From a bacterium (GTDB lineage Bacteria > Armatimonadota > Fimbriimonadia > Fimbriimonadales > Fimbriimonadaceae), in contig PNMZ01000003.1 in assembly GCA_013823945.1 (NCBI GenBank), positions 62,001 to 126,000 on the forward strand: a stretch of DNA of 64,000 nucleotides, read 5' to 3'. This document shows positions 52,234 to 60,899 of this stretch, piece by piece. Made by a program: the position numbers and the translations under genes. The notes under the pieces are model-generated. The model was not told the origin of the DNA. It made no database searches and saw only the letters and a list, made by a program, of their open reading frames with translations. Every line of letters starts with the position of its first letter. The first letter of the stretch is position 1.

Positions 52234-53077
52234 GATATCCTTTTGCGCGAACGAAAGCGGCGGTGATGCTAGCAACGGCAATCAGCGGCAGAGCAAGGCG
52301 GCTGATTCCCCGGAGGTGCTTTTTGAAGTAACGAATGAGGCTGAGATGTGATTCCCAGATCATACTTTTTCGGCGTTGTTTGGTGCTGGCCCCGTGGTGA
52401 TGAAAAATAGAGAGATCTGCGTCGTACCAGCATTTGTATCCGGCGCAATTCATACGATAGAGTAGGTCTACTTCGTTAAAGAAAATGGGGAAATCTTCAT
52501 CGAATGGTTGAGTGGGGTTCGTGAATTTGGACAGGATTGAGCGGCGAAATAGGAGATATGTGCCCATTGGCTGAGGGGCAAATTGGGATTTTTTGTAGTC
52601 AAAGTTTGGGAGGGAATAATTAGCGAAAGGCGAATCGGGAAGTTTTTGGTCGAGATGGGTGAGTTGGCCGATAATGCCAAGGATCGTTGGGAAGCCCCGG
52701 ACAGATGACTGGGTTTCTCCCTCGGGGCCGATGAATTTGACGGAGAGGGCGCCACATTCTGGGTGGCTTGAGAGGGATCGAGTGGCCTTTTCGAGGTTAT
52801 CGGTGGGGAGTTCGGTATCGGGATTTAGGGTTATTATGAACTCGGATTTTGCTAAGTTTAGGCCAAGATTATTCCCTTTGGCGTAGCCGTGGTTTGTTGA
52901 TTCGGCCAGAAGCGTTACGGATGGGAAATCTACTTTCACCATTTCGGCGCTGCCGTCCGAAGATGCATTATCGACGACAATGATTTGGGTGGGCAGCTGG
53001 GTTTGAACCTGAAGTGAGGCAAGACAGGCGCGTAATTTGTCCTTGGTGTTCCAATTGACAACGACAACGCTGACCAT
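52199..53077 (-). CDS. Glycosyltransferase family 2
   Basis: A 292-residue GT2 paralogue of the next gene (SVVVVNWNTKDKLRACLASLQ; IVVDNASSDGSAEMV; ITLNPDTELPTDNL; PMGTYLLFRRSILSKF; FFNEVDLLYRMNCAGYKC). It uses NPDT at the donor site and NEVD at the catalytic site. It is the first gene of a three-gene polysaccharide unit. The acceptor is unknown. Confidence 0.9.
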   Translation of the reverse strand: MVSVVVVNWNTKDKLRACLASLQVQTQLPTQIIVVDNASSDGSAEMVKVDFPSVTLLAESTNHGYAKGNNLGLNLAKSEFIITLNPDTELPTDNLEKATRSLSSHPECGALSVKFIGPEGETQSSVRGFPTILGIIGQLTHLDQKLPDSPFANYSLPNFDYKKSQFAPQPMGTYLLFRRSILSKFTNPTQPFDEDFPIFFNEVDLLYRMNCAGYKCWYDADLSIFHHHGASTKQRRKSMIWESHLSLIRYFKKHLRGISRLALPLIAVASITAAFVRAKGYHAGFRPQHHNM

Positions 53078-53133
53078 GCGAGGATTAATTTACCTGGGGA
53101 GAACTTCGGGGGATTTTCATCGTCTTGGGGGTG

Positions 53134-53157
53134 ATGGGCCCGGTTCGGTTGGCCCAT
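53134..53157. other. Hairpin in a divergent gap
   Basis: ATGGGCC and GGCCCAT are perfect 7-bp arms around a 10-nt loop, between the GT2 gene (minus) and the NlpC gene (plus). No U tract follows on either strand, so the role is unclear. Confidence 0.35.
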
Positions 53158-53261
53158 TGGAAGTGCGGTTATGGTGACTTTTTGCCATAAAGACGGTATA
53201 AAGGAGTTGTTGTTGCTTAGGCATGCCTCGTTCTTTTACTAGCCACGCACAAGGAGGAAAC

Positions 53262-54491
53262 TTGGGACAAAGAAAAAAATTGATCGCGCTGACCATGGCG
53301 AGCCTATTGATGGCTACGATGGCAATGGGAAGCATGACCGCCTTGACAGGCACCCTGCTTGGGCAGCAAAAAGCGCAAAAAACGGCGACAGTTGCGAAAA
53401 CTGATGTTATTGTTCGCTCGGGTCCGGGGACAAGTTACGACCGAGTAGCGAAAGTGGACAAGGGGCGTTCGGCAGAGATTCTGGAGAGCCGAAATGGTTG
53501 GTACAAACTCAAATTTTCTGGGGGAACGACGGGGTGGATTCGGGCAGACATGCTCTCTGTAGCGGCTCCGAAAGCGGCGGCAAAGCCAGCGGCTAAGCCA
53601 CCAGCAAAGCCTGCGGTAAAACCAGCCGAAAAACCGGTTGTGAAGCCAGCAGAGGGATTGCCGGAGACTCCGGAAGCACAGCCGACGAAGATTGTCATCA
53701 GTAACGTGGCAGAAGAGAAGCCCGTTGAAAAGCCAATAGAAAAGGCTCCCGAGCCGGCGAAAGCGGCTCCGCTGAAGATTGAGATCAAGGGGAATGACGT
53801 CAACATCCGGAAAGAGCCCAATACCAAAGCGGCGCGGGTTGTTCAGGTTGACAAAGGGCGGGTGGCGGACGTGTTGGCCAAGAAGGATGGTTGGTTCAAA
53901 GTGAAGTTCCAACACGGAACTATTGGTTGGGTTCATGGCGATTTTGTGAAGCCGACTTCGGCGAGCGCTAAGGATCCGGTGAAGCCGGCTCCAGCGAAGA
54001 AGACCAGTACGCCAAAATTGAGCGGGGCGGCGGCTTCCTTGATTGACACGGCGAAAGACCAGATTGGGGTTCGGTATCGCTACGGTGGGACGAGCCGGAG
54101 CGGTTTTGACTGTTCGGGATTTGTTCAGTTTGTTTTTGCAAAGCACGGGGTGAAATTGCCTCGTACGTCTCTTTCGCAGTCAGGCGTTGGCGCGAAGGTG
54201 GCGAAAAGCGATTTGATTGTGGGCGACTTGGTGTTCTTTGTTACACGCGGTAGCCGGGTGAGCCACGTTGGGATTTACATTGGCGACGGGAAGTTCATTC
54301 ACGCTTCGAGCGGGGGCGGACGGGTTCGGATTGATGCTCTGAGCACTTCGTATTATGCAAAGCGGTATGCGGGGGCACGGCGGGTCGGGAAGTTCAGTTC
54401 GACGTTCCTGGATACGGCGAAGGCGGAGCTTGGGCAGAAGGCGGTTCCGGAAGAGGAAGGGCCTTTGCCGATGACTGAGCCTGGCGGTTGA
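53262..54491 (+). CDS. NlpC/P60 peptidoglycan hydrolase with two SH3b domains
   Basis: A 409-residue exported gamma-D-Glu-diamino-acid endopeptidase. Start: TTG 53262 lies 4 nt after a strong AAGGAGG (53251-53257), making GQRKKLIALTMASLLMATMA an ideal signal; ATG 53223 has no site. Two SH3b domains (VIVRSGPGTSYDRVAKVDKGR and VNIRKEPNTKAARVVQVDKGR) are joined by an Ala/Pro/Lys-rich linker. The catalytic domain has Cys284 (FDCSGFVQFVF), GDLVFF and His335 (SHVGIYIG). This is one of few genes here with a textbook ribosome site. Confidence 0.93.
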   Translation: MGQRKKLIALTMASLLMATMAMGSMTALTGTLLGQQKAQKTATVAKTDVIVRSGPGTSYDRVAKVDKGRSAEILESRNGWYKLKFSGGTTGWIRADMLSVAAPKAAAKPAAKPPAKPAVKPAEKPVVKPAEGLPETPEAQPTKIVISNVAEEKPVEKPIEKAPEPAKAAPLKIEIKGNDVNIRKEPNTKAARVVQVDKGRVADVLAKKDGWFKVKFQHGTIGWVHGDFVKPTSASAKDPVKPAPAKKTSTPKLSGAAASLIDTAKDQIGVRYRYGGTSRSGFDCSGFVQFVFAKHGVKLPRTSLSQSGVGAKVAKSDLIVGDLVFFVTRGSRVSHVGIYIGDGKFIHASSGGGRVRIDALSTSYYAKRYAGARRVGKFSSTFLDTAKAELGQKAVPEEEGPLPMTEPGG

Positions 54492-54508
54492 CAGGAGTCC
54501 CACGGTGG

Positions 54509-54538
54509 TTGCGAGTCGCCACTGGTTTGGGCTAGAAT
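54509..54538 (+). promoter_or_regulatory. Probable tRNA-Glu promoter
   Basis: TTGCGA (54509-54514), an 18-nt spacer and TAGAAT (54533-54538) predict transcription about 11 nt before the tRNA. Confidence 0.45.
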
Positions 54539-54555
54539 TACGACTCAACTAACGT

Positions 54556-54631
54556 GCTCCGGTCGTCTAGCGGTTAGGATGCCGCCCTTTCACGGCGGAG
54601 GTCGCGGGTTCGAATCCCGTCCGGAGTACCA
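54556..54631 (+). tRNA. tRNA-Glu (anticodon TTC)
   Basis: A 76-nt tRNA with encoded CCA. The acceptor stem is GCTCCGG/CCGGAGT, the anticodon stem CCGCC/GGCGG encloses loop CTTTCAC (TTC at 54589-54591), and the T arm is GCGGGTTCGAATCCCGT. It stands at the boundary to an accessory region whose far side carries a matching tRNA 3' fragment. Confidence 0.96.
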
Positions 54632-54945
54632 ACAAACAGACCCGTGTTACTCAGAGGATGAGGTCTCGTTGCTCGGTCGAGTGCGGGTGATATTCTTACA
54701 GTGTTGATGTAGAGGTCGCCAAATCGAAGACCATCGTTTTCGACAAATGCCCCGAACTGAGGGAGATGATGCTTCCAGCGGGCGACTTGAATCGTTTCAT
54801 CCAGCCAGACAAACCTTGGCAGAACTGAACCATCGAGAGCTTCTTTATCAAGCCCCGCGACGACCTGTTTTTCTGCGAACTCGTTGCGCGAGGCTCGAAA
54901 CTCCAAGTTGCCCTCGTAAACTTCCAGAATCCCACCAACCGCCAC
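54574..54945 (-). CDS. Hypothetical ORF running antisense into tRNA-Glu
   Basis: A 123-codon GTG-initiated frame (VGGILEVYEGNLEFRASRNE...FVWLDETIQVARWKH). Its C-terminus (GTPDGIRTRDLRRERAAS) is the known artefact of reading a tRNA backwards, so if the N-terminal ~100 residues are real they have been truncated beside the tRNA. No family is recognised. The interval 54632-55110 has no better gene. Confidence 0.35.
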   Translation of the reverse strand: MAVGGILEVYEGNLEFRASRNEFAEKQVVAGLDKEALDGSVLPRFVWLDETIQVARWKHHLPQFGAFVENDGLRFGDLYINTVRISPALDRATRPHPLSNTGLFVGTPDGIRTRDLRRERAAS

Positions 54946-55100
54946 AGACCCAACCTAGGGCTTTGCGGCTTGATTCCGCGAGGTTTTGAAGCAGAATTGC
55001 ATGTAACCACGGAGACGGAGATACTGAATCTCTCGGCGGGAAAGAAAACAGGGATCTATCACCCGCACTCCTTCGAAGTTTGGTGAGCTGTCCGATGGAA

Positions 55101-55106
55101 TATAAT
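55101..55106 (+). promoter_or_regulatory. -10 box of serine protease gene
   Basis: Consensus TATAAT with a weak TTTGGT about 16 nt upstream. The short leader holds a hairpin (AGTCTGC/GCAGACT, 55110-55130) just before ATG 55136, which could hide the start. Confidence 0.45.
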
Positions 55107-55135
55107 GGCAGTCTGCCTCTAAGAGCAGACTCAGC

Positions 55136-56551
55136 ATGAACTCATCCAAACTGCTCGGCGCCTTCGCACTCGCCTCTCTCGTGGTGGGAGGGTGCGGGTC
55201 TCGCTCACTCCCGGTGGCGAACAACGATACGGTGGTCACGTTGGGGTCGGCGGCCACGGTAAAGGTTTTCGCGTTTGGCGACCTCAAGCTCACCTATCCC
55301 TCAACGCTGGGGCTCAAACTGGCCGCTCCCGATCCAACGTCAGCAGATGGATCGACAATAACCTTGTTGACAGCCGAATACCAACGTGACCTGCAAGCAC
55401 GAACGGTGGAGGCGGGCACGACCTTTGCCGACTACGCGTGGGCGACAATCGGGAGAGATCCTGAACGCTATCTGCGTTTGTCAGCGGACAGGTCGGAGAT
55501 GACTGAAGAGGATGTGAACTTTGGTACGGGAAGCGGATTCGTTGTCACTAGCGACGGATCCATCGTGACGTGTCAACACTGCGTGGACGGAGGGCCGCAA
55601 CCCGGATACATCAGCCGTTCGTTGCTCACGGGCTTTCTGAATGCGATCACGACTCAAGTGGGCGGGGCACCGTCCGACGCCGTGATGGCGAAGTCGATCC
55701 AGCCGATCTACGATTACCTGTCCCGGTCTGTCCAAGCGGAGTCTATCTTCCGCGAGGCTAGGGTATTGATCCCCCAGGTTCCGCGAGACTTCAATGGCTA
55801 TGACCAGCTTGCGAGCGAGGACACCGATAACCCATTGCTGACCTCATTGCTCCCCTCCTCATCTGCCCTCATCCGAAAGTGGACCTGGCCGGCCACGATT
55901 ACCGCGAGCGGTCAGGGTTGGCCTGGTAAGGACGTTGCCGTCATCAAGATTCAGGCAACCAACCTGTTCACGATCCCGGTGAGCGATGGCCCGGCCCCGA
56001 GGCCAGACTCCACCGTCCTCTGCCTTGGCTTCCCAGGCAAAGCCGTTCAACAGGGCTCGATGACTAAGACCGCCCAGTTTAGGGTGATTCTGCACAGCGG
56101 AAAGGTTGGTCAAGTGCTCCCTACGACGTCTGGATTCGACGCGATCCACACCGATGCGGACATTAACCATGGCGACAGCGGTGGCCCCGCACTCAGCGAA
56201 GAAGGGCTGGTCGTCGGCCTGAGCGTGAGCGGTCAGGAGGACGCGCCGGGCCAGAACTACCTCGTGCCCGCCAGTGTGATCCGCGAGCGAATGGCCGAGG
56301 CGGGCCTGAGGCCTGAGGTCGATGAGCTCAACGCGCAATGGAAAGAGGGGCTTCTGCTGCTTCAGGCGAAGCAGTATGGCCGAGCTAAGTCGATCTTCGA
56401 GTCCCTTCGGAAGAAGCAGGACAAAGACTTGACCGACGACCCGAGTTACGAGAACTCGACCGCCCCCAACCGAAACCTGCCTAACCCGATCAACTTCTTT
56501 CTGGACCGCGCCATCAAAGACTGCGAGAACGGGCTGAAGCTCAGGCAGTGA
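55136..56551 (+). CDS. Trypsin-like serine protease lipoprotein with helical C-terminus
   Basis: A 471-residue protein. Lipoprotein signal: LLGAFALASLVVGGC. The chymotrypsin-fold triad is His148 (IVTCQHCVDGG), Asp266 (GKDVAVIKIQA) and Ser348 (NHGDSGGPALS). A ~100-residue insertion lies between His and Asp. After the protease, residues ~400-470 are helical with a TPR-like stretch (QWKEGLLLLQAKQYGRAKSIFESL). G+C is higher than in genes left of the tRNA, suggesting later acquisition. Substrate unknown. Confidence 0.85.
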   Translation: MNSSKLLGAFALASLVVGGCGSRSLPVANNDTVVTLGSAATVKVFAFGDLKLTYPSTLGLKLAAPDPTSADGSTITLLTAEYQRDLQARTVEAGTTFADYAWATIGRDPERYLRLSADRSEMTEEDVNFGTGSGFVVTSDGSIVTCQHCVDGGPQPGYISRSLLTGFLNAITTQVGGAPSDAVMAKSIQPIYDYLSRSVQAESIFREARVLIPQVPRDFNGYDQLASEDTDNPLLTSLLPSSSALIRKWTWPATITASGQGWPGKDVAVIKIQATNLFTIPVSDGPAPRPDSTVLCLGFPGKAVQQGSMTKTAQFRVILHSGKVGQVLPTTSGFDAIHTDADINHGDSGGPALSEEGLVVGLSVSGQEDAPGQNYLVPASVIRERMAEAGLRPEVDELNAQWKEGLLLLQAKQYGRAKSIFESLRKKQDKDLTDDPSYENSTAPNRNLPNPINFFLDRAIKDCENGLKLRQ

Positions 56552-56562
56552 CGTCAGTCCGG

Positions 56563-56596
56563 GTCTCACCCTCTCCCGATCTCTGGGAGTGGAGAC
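56563..56596 (+). terminator. Possible terminator hairpin
   Basis: GTCTC..CTCCC and GGGAG..GAGAC pair imperfectly 12 nt after the serine protease stop. No U tract is seen, so support is weak. Confidence 0.3.
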
Positions 56597-56632
56597 AGGG
56601 GGCAGATTGCTATAAGCAGGGGAGCCCGAGCC

Positions 56633-56663
56633 AAGTTATAAGTGCGTCCACTTCGGTGTACCA
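56633..56663 (+). repeat. 31-nt hairpin repeat, copy 1
   Basis: Contains GTCCAC-TTCG-GTGTAC followed by CA. It aligns over its full 31 nt with copy 2 and over 30 nt with copy 3. The TTCG would be a stable tetraloop. It lies 82 nt after the serine protease gene. Confidence 0.7.
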
Positions 56664-56713
56664 CTTCTCTTTTGAACCTAACCGGGTCACTTGCTATCTT
56701 CACTCAGAACTCT

Positions 56714-57148
56714 TTACCGCAAAAAAAGGCACTGAGCGGAGCAGTCGATGATCGCTGCATGGGCGTCGAAGACGTCTGCGCCTAAGATGATGTCGACCGG
56801 TGCCGAGCCCTGAGCCACAAGTGGGGCGTTGATCTGGTCGAAGTCGAGTCCCGCCATGCTGACCGGGTGGGGAACGAAGGTGCCCAGGCGGAGGTTTGCC
56901 CCTTCCACGACGAGCTGGTCGAGGTATCCACCAGCCCAACCCGCCGACACCTCGTGCTCCTTGTGTTCGAGCCCGAGCTCGGACACAAGTGACATGGCCA
57001 CGCAGGTGCAGCTGGCCCCGGTATCGACGAGCACTTCGACCTCGCGGTCATTGAGCGTTCCTCTCGTATGGAAGTGACCGACAACGCTTCGAGTGAGCTG
57101 AATTTCGTGATAGCCGTGGCTATGCAGGAACTGGGCGAGGTCTCTCAT
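56714..57148 (-). CDS. Retropepsin-like aspartic protease
   Basis: A 144-residue protein with a single retroviral-type aspartic protease domain. The catalytic motif is Asp42-Thr-Gly-Ala-Ser (EVLVDTGASCTCVAM), with the flap and the ILGADVFDAH hydrophobic-Gly motif near residue 122. These enzymes work as dimers. There is no signal peptide. It lies convergent with the serine protease. Target is unknown. Confidence 0.85.
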   Translation of the reverse strand: MRDLAQFLHSHGYHEIQLTRSVVGHFHTRGTLNDREVEVLVDTGASCTCVAMSLVSELGLEHKEHEVSAGWAGGYLDQLVVEGANLRLGTFVPHPVSMAGLDFDQINAPLVAQGSAPVDIILGADVFDAHAAIIDCSAQCLFLR

Positions 57149-57353
57149 GGAAAATGGATCCGTATCGTGGCGGGTTCGCGCGCCGCTTGTCCCTTACTTT
57201 ACACGACTCGGCGGTTGCTGGTGGCGTGCGGCAAAAACTTCGGTTGCAAGGTCAAAAGTTCGCAAATTGTCGAGCACGTAGTACCACTGCTTTGCTACAG
57301 GGTGGCAAAATAAATCGAAGTAGCCCACATGGGCTCACGAAATGTGTAGAGAG

Positions 57354-57842
57354 CTAAAGGCTCTCGATTTCTTTCCATTCGACAAGGGAGATTGTTCGCC
57401 CTGGATAAGCGACCGCTGTGAAGGGCCAAGCTGATGTCACCCAATCCTGAACAGCTTTGAATAGCCGGGATTCCATACCGCTTGCAAGGTGGCTTTCTCT
57501 GATCCAAAGATAGACTTCTGCATCAAATCCTACTTTGCGTGTAGGCATGATATAGACGCATCCAAGAACCATAGAATCGGCTGGGTCAACTACTGTATAG
57601 GTGAAGGATCGCCTAGTCTGAAATTCTTTCTGATGCCAGCCAAGATCGATGAGGTTCTGCTCCAATGTGAGCCCCTCTGGCCACTTGCCGCCCCATATTG
57701 TCTTGCAGTGCTCAACGCTAGACATAACTGCGTCGAAGTCCCTGACCACATCATTAACGGTTAGCATCCGCAATTGAGAATCCTCAGTCTTTAACACTTG
57801 CGGAACAATAAAGTCTGCGGGAACAAAAGGAGTCACTGACAT
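57354..57842 (-). CDS. GNAT-like acetyltransferase
   Basis: A 162-residue protein with a GNAT-like core: TYTVVDPADSMVLGCVYIMPTRK, then DAEVYLWIRESHLASGMESRLFKAVQDWV, which replaces the usual QxxGxG/A pyrophosphate loop with ASGMES, so the loop is divergent. The N-terminal part has a conserved-looking KWPEGLTLEQNLIDLGWHQKEF. Acetyl-CoA binding is probable but not certain. Confidence 0.65.
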   Translation of the reverse strand: MSVTPFVPADFIVPQVLKTEDSQLRMLTVNDVVRDFDAVMSSVEHCKTIWGGKWPEGLTLEQNLIDLGWHQKEFQTRRSFTYTVVDPADSMVLGCVYIMPTRKVGFDAEVYLWIRESHLASGMESRLFKAVQDWVTSAWPFTAVAYPGRTISLVEWKEIESL

Positions 57843-58167
57843 GGGTTTCTTATCTGATGGTCTTCAAGAAGATTACCTAACAAATGCTTTATGTCTAAGT
57901 TTGACTTAATCTGGCGGTCCGCCATCTTGGAAGGCGGGGACGGTCCGAAATTTGCCGGGCAACCCTGCGATCCGTGAAGTGATGCGTGGCGAATCTCGTA
58001 AATCAAATTCTTTGCGCGTTCACTTTGGAGTACTAATTTTTTTGTACAACTTAGGATTGCCGTCGAACCCGACTGCGTTTTGGAGTTTATCAGGTCGATC
58101 GAAGCCCGACATCGCCATGACCCGGCACCTGGCGGATGCTCGTGATACTTGGATTGTGAGCTAGGCG

Positions 58168-58173
58168 TATACT
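58168..58173 (+). promoter_or_regulatory. -10 box of leaderless GNAT gene
   Basis: TATACT ends exactly 6 nt before GTG 58180 and fixes that start. The rest of the 337-nt gap 57843-58179 shows a GGCGGTCCGCC hairpin and a short frame (57952-58164) with no coding signature. Confidence 0.5.
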
Positions 58174-58179
58174 TTCACA

Positions 58180-58632
58180 GTGCATCCGAAAACGCTCATT
58201 TTGCCAGCTCAGCCCGAAGATACTCAATTTCTGGCCTCGCTGCGCAGTGGAGGTTATCAGTTGGAACAGACCATGTTAGGATATCTCGAAGGCTCCTACT
58301 CTCCTCGGTTTGCTCAAGGTGATCGCGCGGTCTTTGTTGCCTGGTTTGAAACCCAGCGTGCTGGCTATGTCGCCGGTCATCGTACGACACGATTTGGTTG
58401 CGAAGGTGAACTTCAGTGGCTAAATGTCGCCGAGGCTTTTAGGGGGAAGGGCGTGGCCGACGCGCTGATCCAAAGAGTCCTCGATTGGTTTCTTTCGAAC
58501 TCAATCTTCAAAGTTTGTGTCAATGTTGATCCGGATAACATCGCGGGGAGAAAGGTCTATTTTCGAAATGGTGCTTCAGAGCTTGATTCGCATTGGCTCA
58601 TCTGGCTTGACCTACGCAAGAAGCAAAGTTAG
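58180..58632 (+). CDS. GNAT family N-acetyltransferase
   Basis: A 150-residue GNAT. GELQWLNVAEAFRGKGVADALIQRVLDWF contains beta4 and the acetyl-CoA loop (RGKGVA), followed by VCVNVDPDNIAGRKVYFRNGAS, the typical alpha4 with N-x-A-x-x-x-Y. It starts with GTG behind a leaderless box. The substrate is not predictable. A 31-nt repeat follows 31 nt after its stop. Confidence 0.82.
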   Translation: MHPKTLILPAQPEDTQFLASLRSGGYQLEQTMLGYLEGSYSPRFAQGDRAVFVAWFETQRAGYVAGHRTTRFGCEGELQWLNVAEAFRGKGVADALIQRVLDWFLSNSIFKVCVNVDPDNIAGRKVYFRNGASELDSHWLIWLDLRKKQS

Positions 58633-58663
58633 TTGTTCTTATACTGAACACCGAAGCAAACTG

Positions 58664-58694
58664 AAGTTCTGAGCGGGTCCACTTCGGTGTACCA
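58664..58694 (+). repeat. 31-nt hairpin repeat, copy 2
   Basis: Same length and order as copy 1, with GTCCAC-TTCG-GTGTAC. In addition ACACCGAAG (58649-58657) upstream can pair with its CTTCGGTGT, giving an alternative longer structure. Confidence 0.7.
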
Positions 58695-58896
58695 GCCTTT
58701 TTAGGTTCAAAACGCATTGTCTAAAAGCGAACAGCCCAAGGCGGTCTGACCTCCACAACTGGCTTTTCCCAAGGCAGTACTCCACCTCGGTACGATGATA
58801 ACCGCGAATGTAGTTAGAGGTGGTTGACAAGTCGGGCGAGTAATCGAAGTACTCGTTTCGCCAAATTAGGGCGCGGAAAACCTACGCTTAGCACGG

Positions 58897-58902
58897 TAAT
58901 AT
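58897..58902 (+). promoter_or_regulatory. -10 box of leaderless propeller gene
   Basis: TAATAT ends exactly 6 nt before ATG 58909. Confidence 0.5.
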
Positions 58903-58908
58903 TCGATC

Positions 58909-60519
58909 ATGCGAAGAATCGTAATCTGGCTTTGTTTAGCTTTTGTGGCTAGCAGTCAAGCCCAAATGTTCCGACTTGGATGGCGTGACGATATCGTCAC
59001 TCTTCGCAATGCTGAGAATCTGAATGCAAGTGCTGTTGATTCGTCCGGGAACTTAGTTGTCGCCGGCACCATACAACATTCGGCAAATCAAGTTGACGTT
59101 ATCGTTCGAAAATACACTCCGCTCGGTGTCAAGCTTTGGGAACGAATGATTGACATTGGCGGCGCAAAATTGATGGATAGTGTTCAAGGACTCGTCGTTA
59201 ATCCAAGAGGTGAAATCTTTGTTTCGGCAGGAACCCCTCAAAATGGGTTCGATAATTTTGTTCTCATCAAACTTGCACCGTTAGATGGCAATGTCGTTTT
59301 TCAGCAGATCCTTGATACTGGTTTGAACCGAGCTTCCGCAACAGGAATTGTTTTGGATCGAAATTCGAACAACATTGTCCAAGTTGGCGGATACGGTCGC
59401 AATGCTCGAGAAGCCTTCATTATTGTCAAATGGTCAGAAAGCGGCGAAGTGGTTTGGAAGAAGACCTGGACGAACGATGTGAAGGGGGATCGATCCACGA
59501 ACAGTGTTGCGGTCGCGCCGAATAGTGACATTGTGGTCGCGGGTTACAGTGCTACCGAAAAATTGGGTCAGGATTCAACTGTCGTCAAGTTGAGCGCAAG
59601 CGGCGATGTCAAGTGGGCTGTCACTTATCCTGGTGGTCAATTCCCAAGCAATGACACAGCCAAGTGCGTCAACTTTGATCAAAGTGGAAATGTCCTGGTG
59701 GGCGGAGACGAATATGTTTCTGGTAGTCGAAACAGTGCATATTTGGCCAAGCTGAGCAGTGACGATGGAAAGGTCATTTGGAAATCTGACATCATGGAAC
59801 CTCGCGGAATGGATGGCACGACTGTGAATGTTCATTCAATTGGCGATGCAACGTTGGCGGCAGTACAAATGAACCCTACGAGTGCGGGCGGGTTTGATAT
59901 GGCCGTAATCAAATTTGACTCTTCCGGAAAAGAGGTCTGGCGATCGGTAGTAGACGCCGGATCCGGAACCAATGAGGAATTGGCGAAGATGGTCGTTGAT
60001 AATTACGGATACGCCTACATCTGCGGCGGATCAGTCGGTGCAGATCGAGTACCAAAGTACATTCTCGCCTGCATCGATCCGAACGGAAAAGTTGCCTGGC
60101 AATTTCGAGACTCGAGCCCATTCAACGGTCTGCCAACAGGGGTCTGCATTGACAATGACAGCGGTCACGTTTTCGTTTCTGGTTCCAAAAACCGTGGCAT
60201 TGATGACGACTTTAGCATCATGACCATGTTTCAGGCGCCACGAGCTACGAGCGATCGCTATACAGTTTATGAAGGAGAAACATTGGTGATTGAGCCGAGG
60301 TCAGGAATTTTGAGTAACGATGTCTTCTGGAGATTTGCCACGCTCAAAGTAATTTCGCCCGCTAAATCCGGAGCGGTTGATCTTGCATCTGATGGCGGTT
60401 TTACATTTGCCGCGCCAAAAACTGCCAGCGAAGTTACATTTACCTATGAACTCAGCCGAGAAGGACTCGCGACCAGCAGTGCCTCAGTTACAATTAGTGT
60501 TGTCAAAAAGCCGAAGTAG
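58909..60519 (+). CDS. Secreted beta-propeller (SBBP-like) protein with cadherin-like tail
   Basis: A 536-residue exported protein (signal RRIVIWLCLAFVASSQAQ). It consists of about seven repeats of the pattern D-S-S-G-N-x-x-V-A-G..KY/L..G-x-x-x-W (for example SAVDSSGNLVVAGT, SVAVAPNSDIVVAGYS, GNVLVGGDEY, YGYAYICGGSV), the SBBP/PQQ-type propeller texture. Residues ~445-532 form a bacterial cadherin/Ig-like domain (YTVYEGETLVIEPRSGILSND..GGFTFAAPKTASEVTFTYEL). Surface adhesion or scaffolding is likely. No catalytic motif is seen. Confidence 0.75.
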   Translation: MRRIVIWLCLAFVASSQAQMFRLGWRDDIVTLRNAENLNASAVDSSGNLVVAGTIQHSANQVDVIVRKYTPLGVKLWERMIDIGGAKLMDSVQGLVVNPRGEIFVSAGTPQNGFDNFVLIKLAPLDGNVVFQQILDTGLNRASATGIVLDRNSNNIVQVGGYGRNAREAFIIVKWSESGEVVWKKTWTNDVKGDRSTNSVAVAPNSDIVVAGYSATEKLGQDSTVVKLSASGDVKWAVTYPGGQFPSNDTAKCVNFDQSGNVLVGGDEYVSGSRNSAYLAKLSSDDGKVIWKSDIMEPRGMDGTTVNVHSIGDATLAAVQMNPTSAGGFDMAVIKFDSSGKEVWRSVVDAGSGTNEELAKMVVDNYGYAYICGGSVGADRVPKYILACIDPNGKVAWQFRDSSPFNGLPTGVCIDNDSGHVFVSGSKNRGIDDDFSIMTMFQAPRATSDRYTVYEGETLVIEPRSGILSNDVFWRFATLKVISPAKSGAVDLASDGGFTFAAPKTASEVTFTYELSREGLATSSASVTISVVKKPK

Positions 60520-60614
60520 CCGGGAGGATAGATTTATCTGGTTGTTTCCAGTTGGCGCTCAAGGGCTGGGACTCGCCATGATCGCTTGAATATCCCTGGA
60601 AACTGAGTCAGATG

Positions 60615-60644
60615 AATTTCGGGCGCGTACACTTCGGTGTACCA
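60615..60644 (+). repeat. 31-nt hairpin repeat, copy 3 (30 nt)
   Basis: Carries the perfect palindrome GTACAC-TTCG-GTGTAC. One base is missing relative to copies 1 and 2 in the left arm. It lies 95 nt after the propeller gene. Confidence 0.7.
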
Positions 60645-60660
60645 CCGAGACTCCAGGGAA

Positions 60661-60891
60661 CTAGCTCGGCTCCGTTCTCCACTTGAATGCACAGATCGAG
60701 ATCGTGAGTGCAAAGAGGAGAGAAACACCCCCGACAATGACGGACCAAATTATCAGGGATTCACTTTGGGCGCGCTCACTACTTCCGATCGCCGTCCAGG
60801 CACCACCCATCACCCCGGCCAGAAACATGAGGCCGGAAGTCGCAACTACCAACCAAAGCAGTGCAGCAATCAACCAGAGCAGTAACTTCAT
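60661..60891 (-). CDS. Small membrane protein, tandem paralogue 2
   Basis: A 76-residue two-helix membrane protein (LLLWLIAALLWLVVATSGLM; IIWSVIVGGVSLLFALTISI). Between the helices, LAGVMGGAWTAIGSSERAQSESL matches LLNVLGGVWTPIGNPSRVHTDAI in the next gene upstream, so the two arose by duplication. ATG 60891 is preferred over a TTG at 60948. No known family. Confidence 0.6.
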   Translation of the reverse strand: MKLLLWLIAALLWLVVATSGLMFLAGVMGGAWTAIGSSERAQSESLIIWSVIVGGVSLLFALTISICAFKWRTEPS

Positions 60892-60899
60892 TCTTTCAC

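Noticed and set aside
57952-58164. 70-codon ORF upstream of the GNAT gene
   Set aside because: No motif, no start signal, and composition unlike neighbouring genes; it overlaps the promoter of the GNAT gene.
56633-60644. Integron attC sites for the 31-nt repeats
   Set aside because: The core RYYYAAC/GTTRRRY boxes and the long imperfect stem are missing, and no integrase is in the window.
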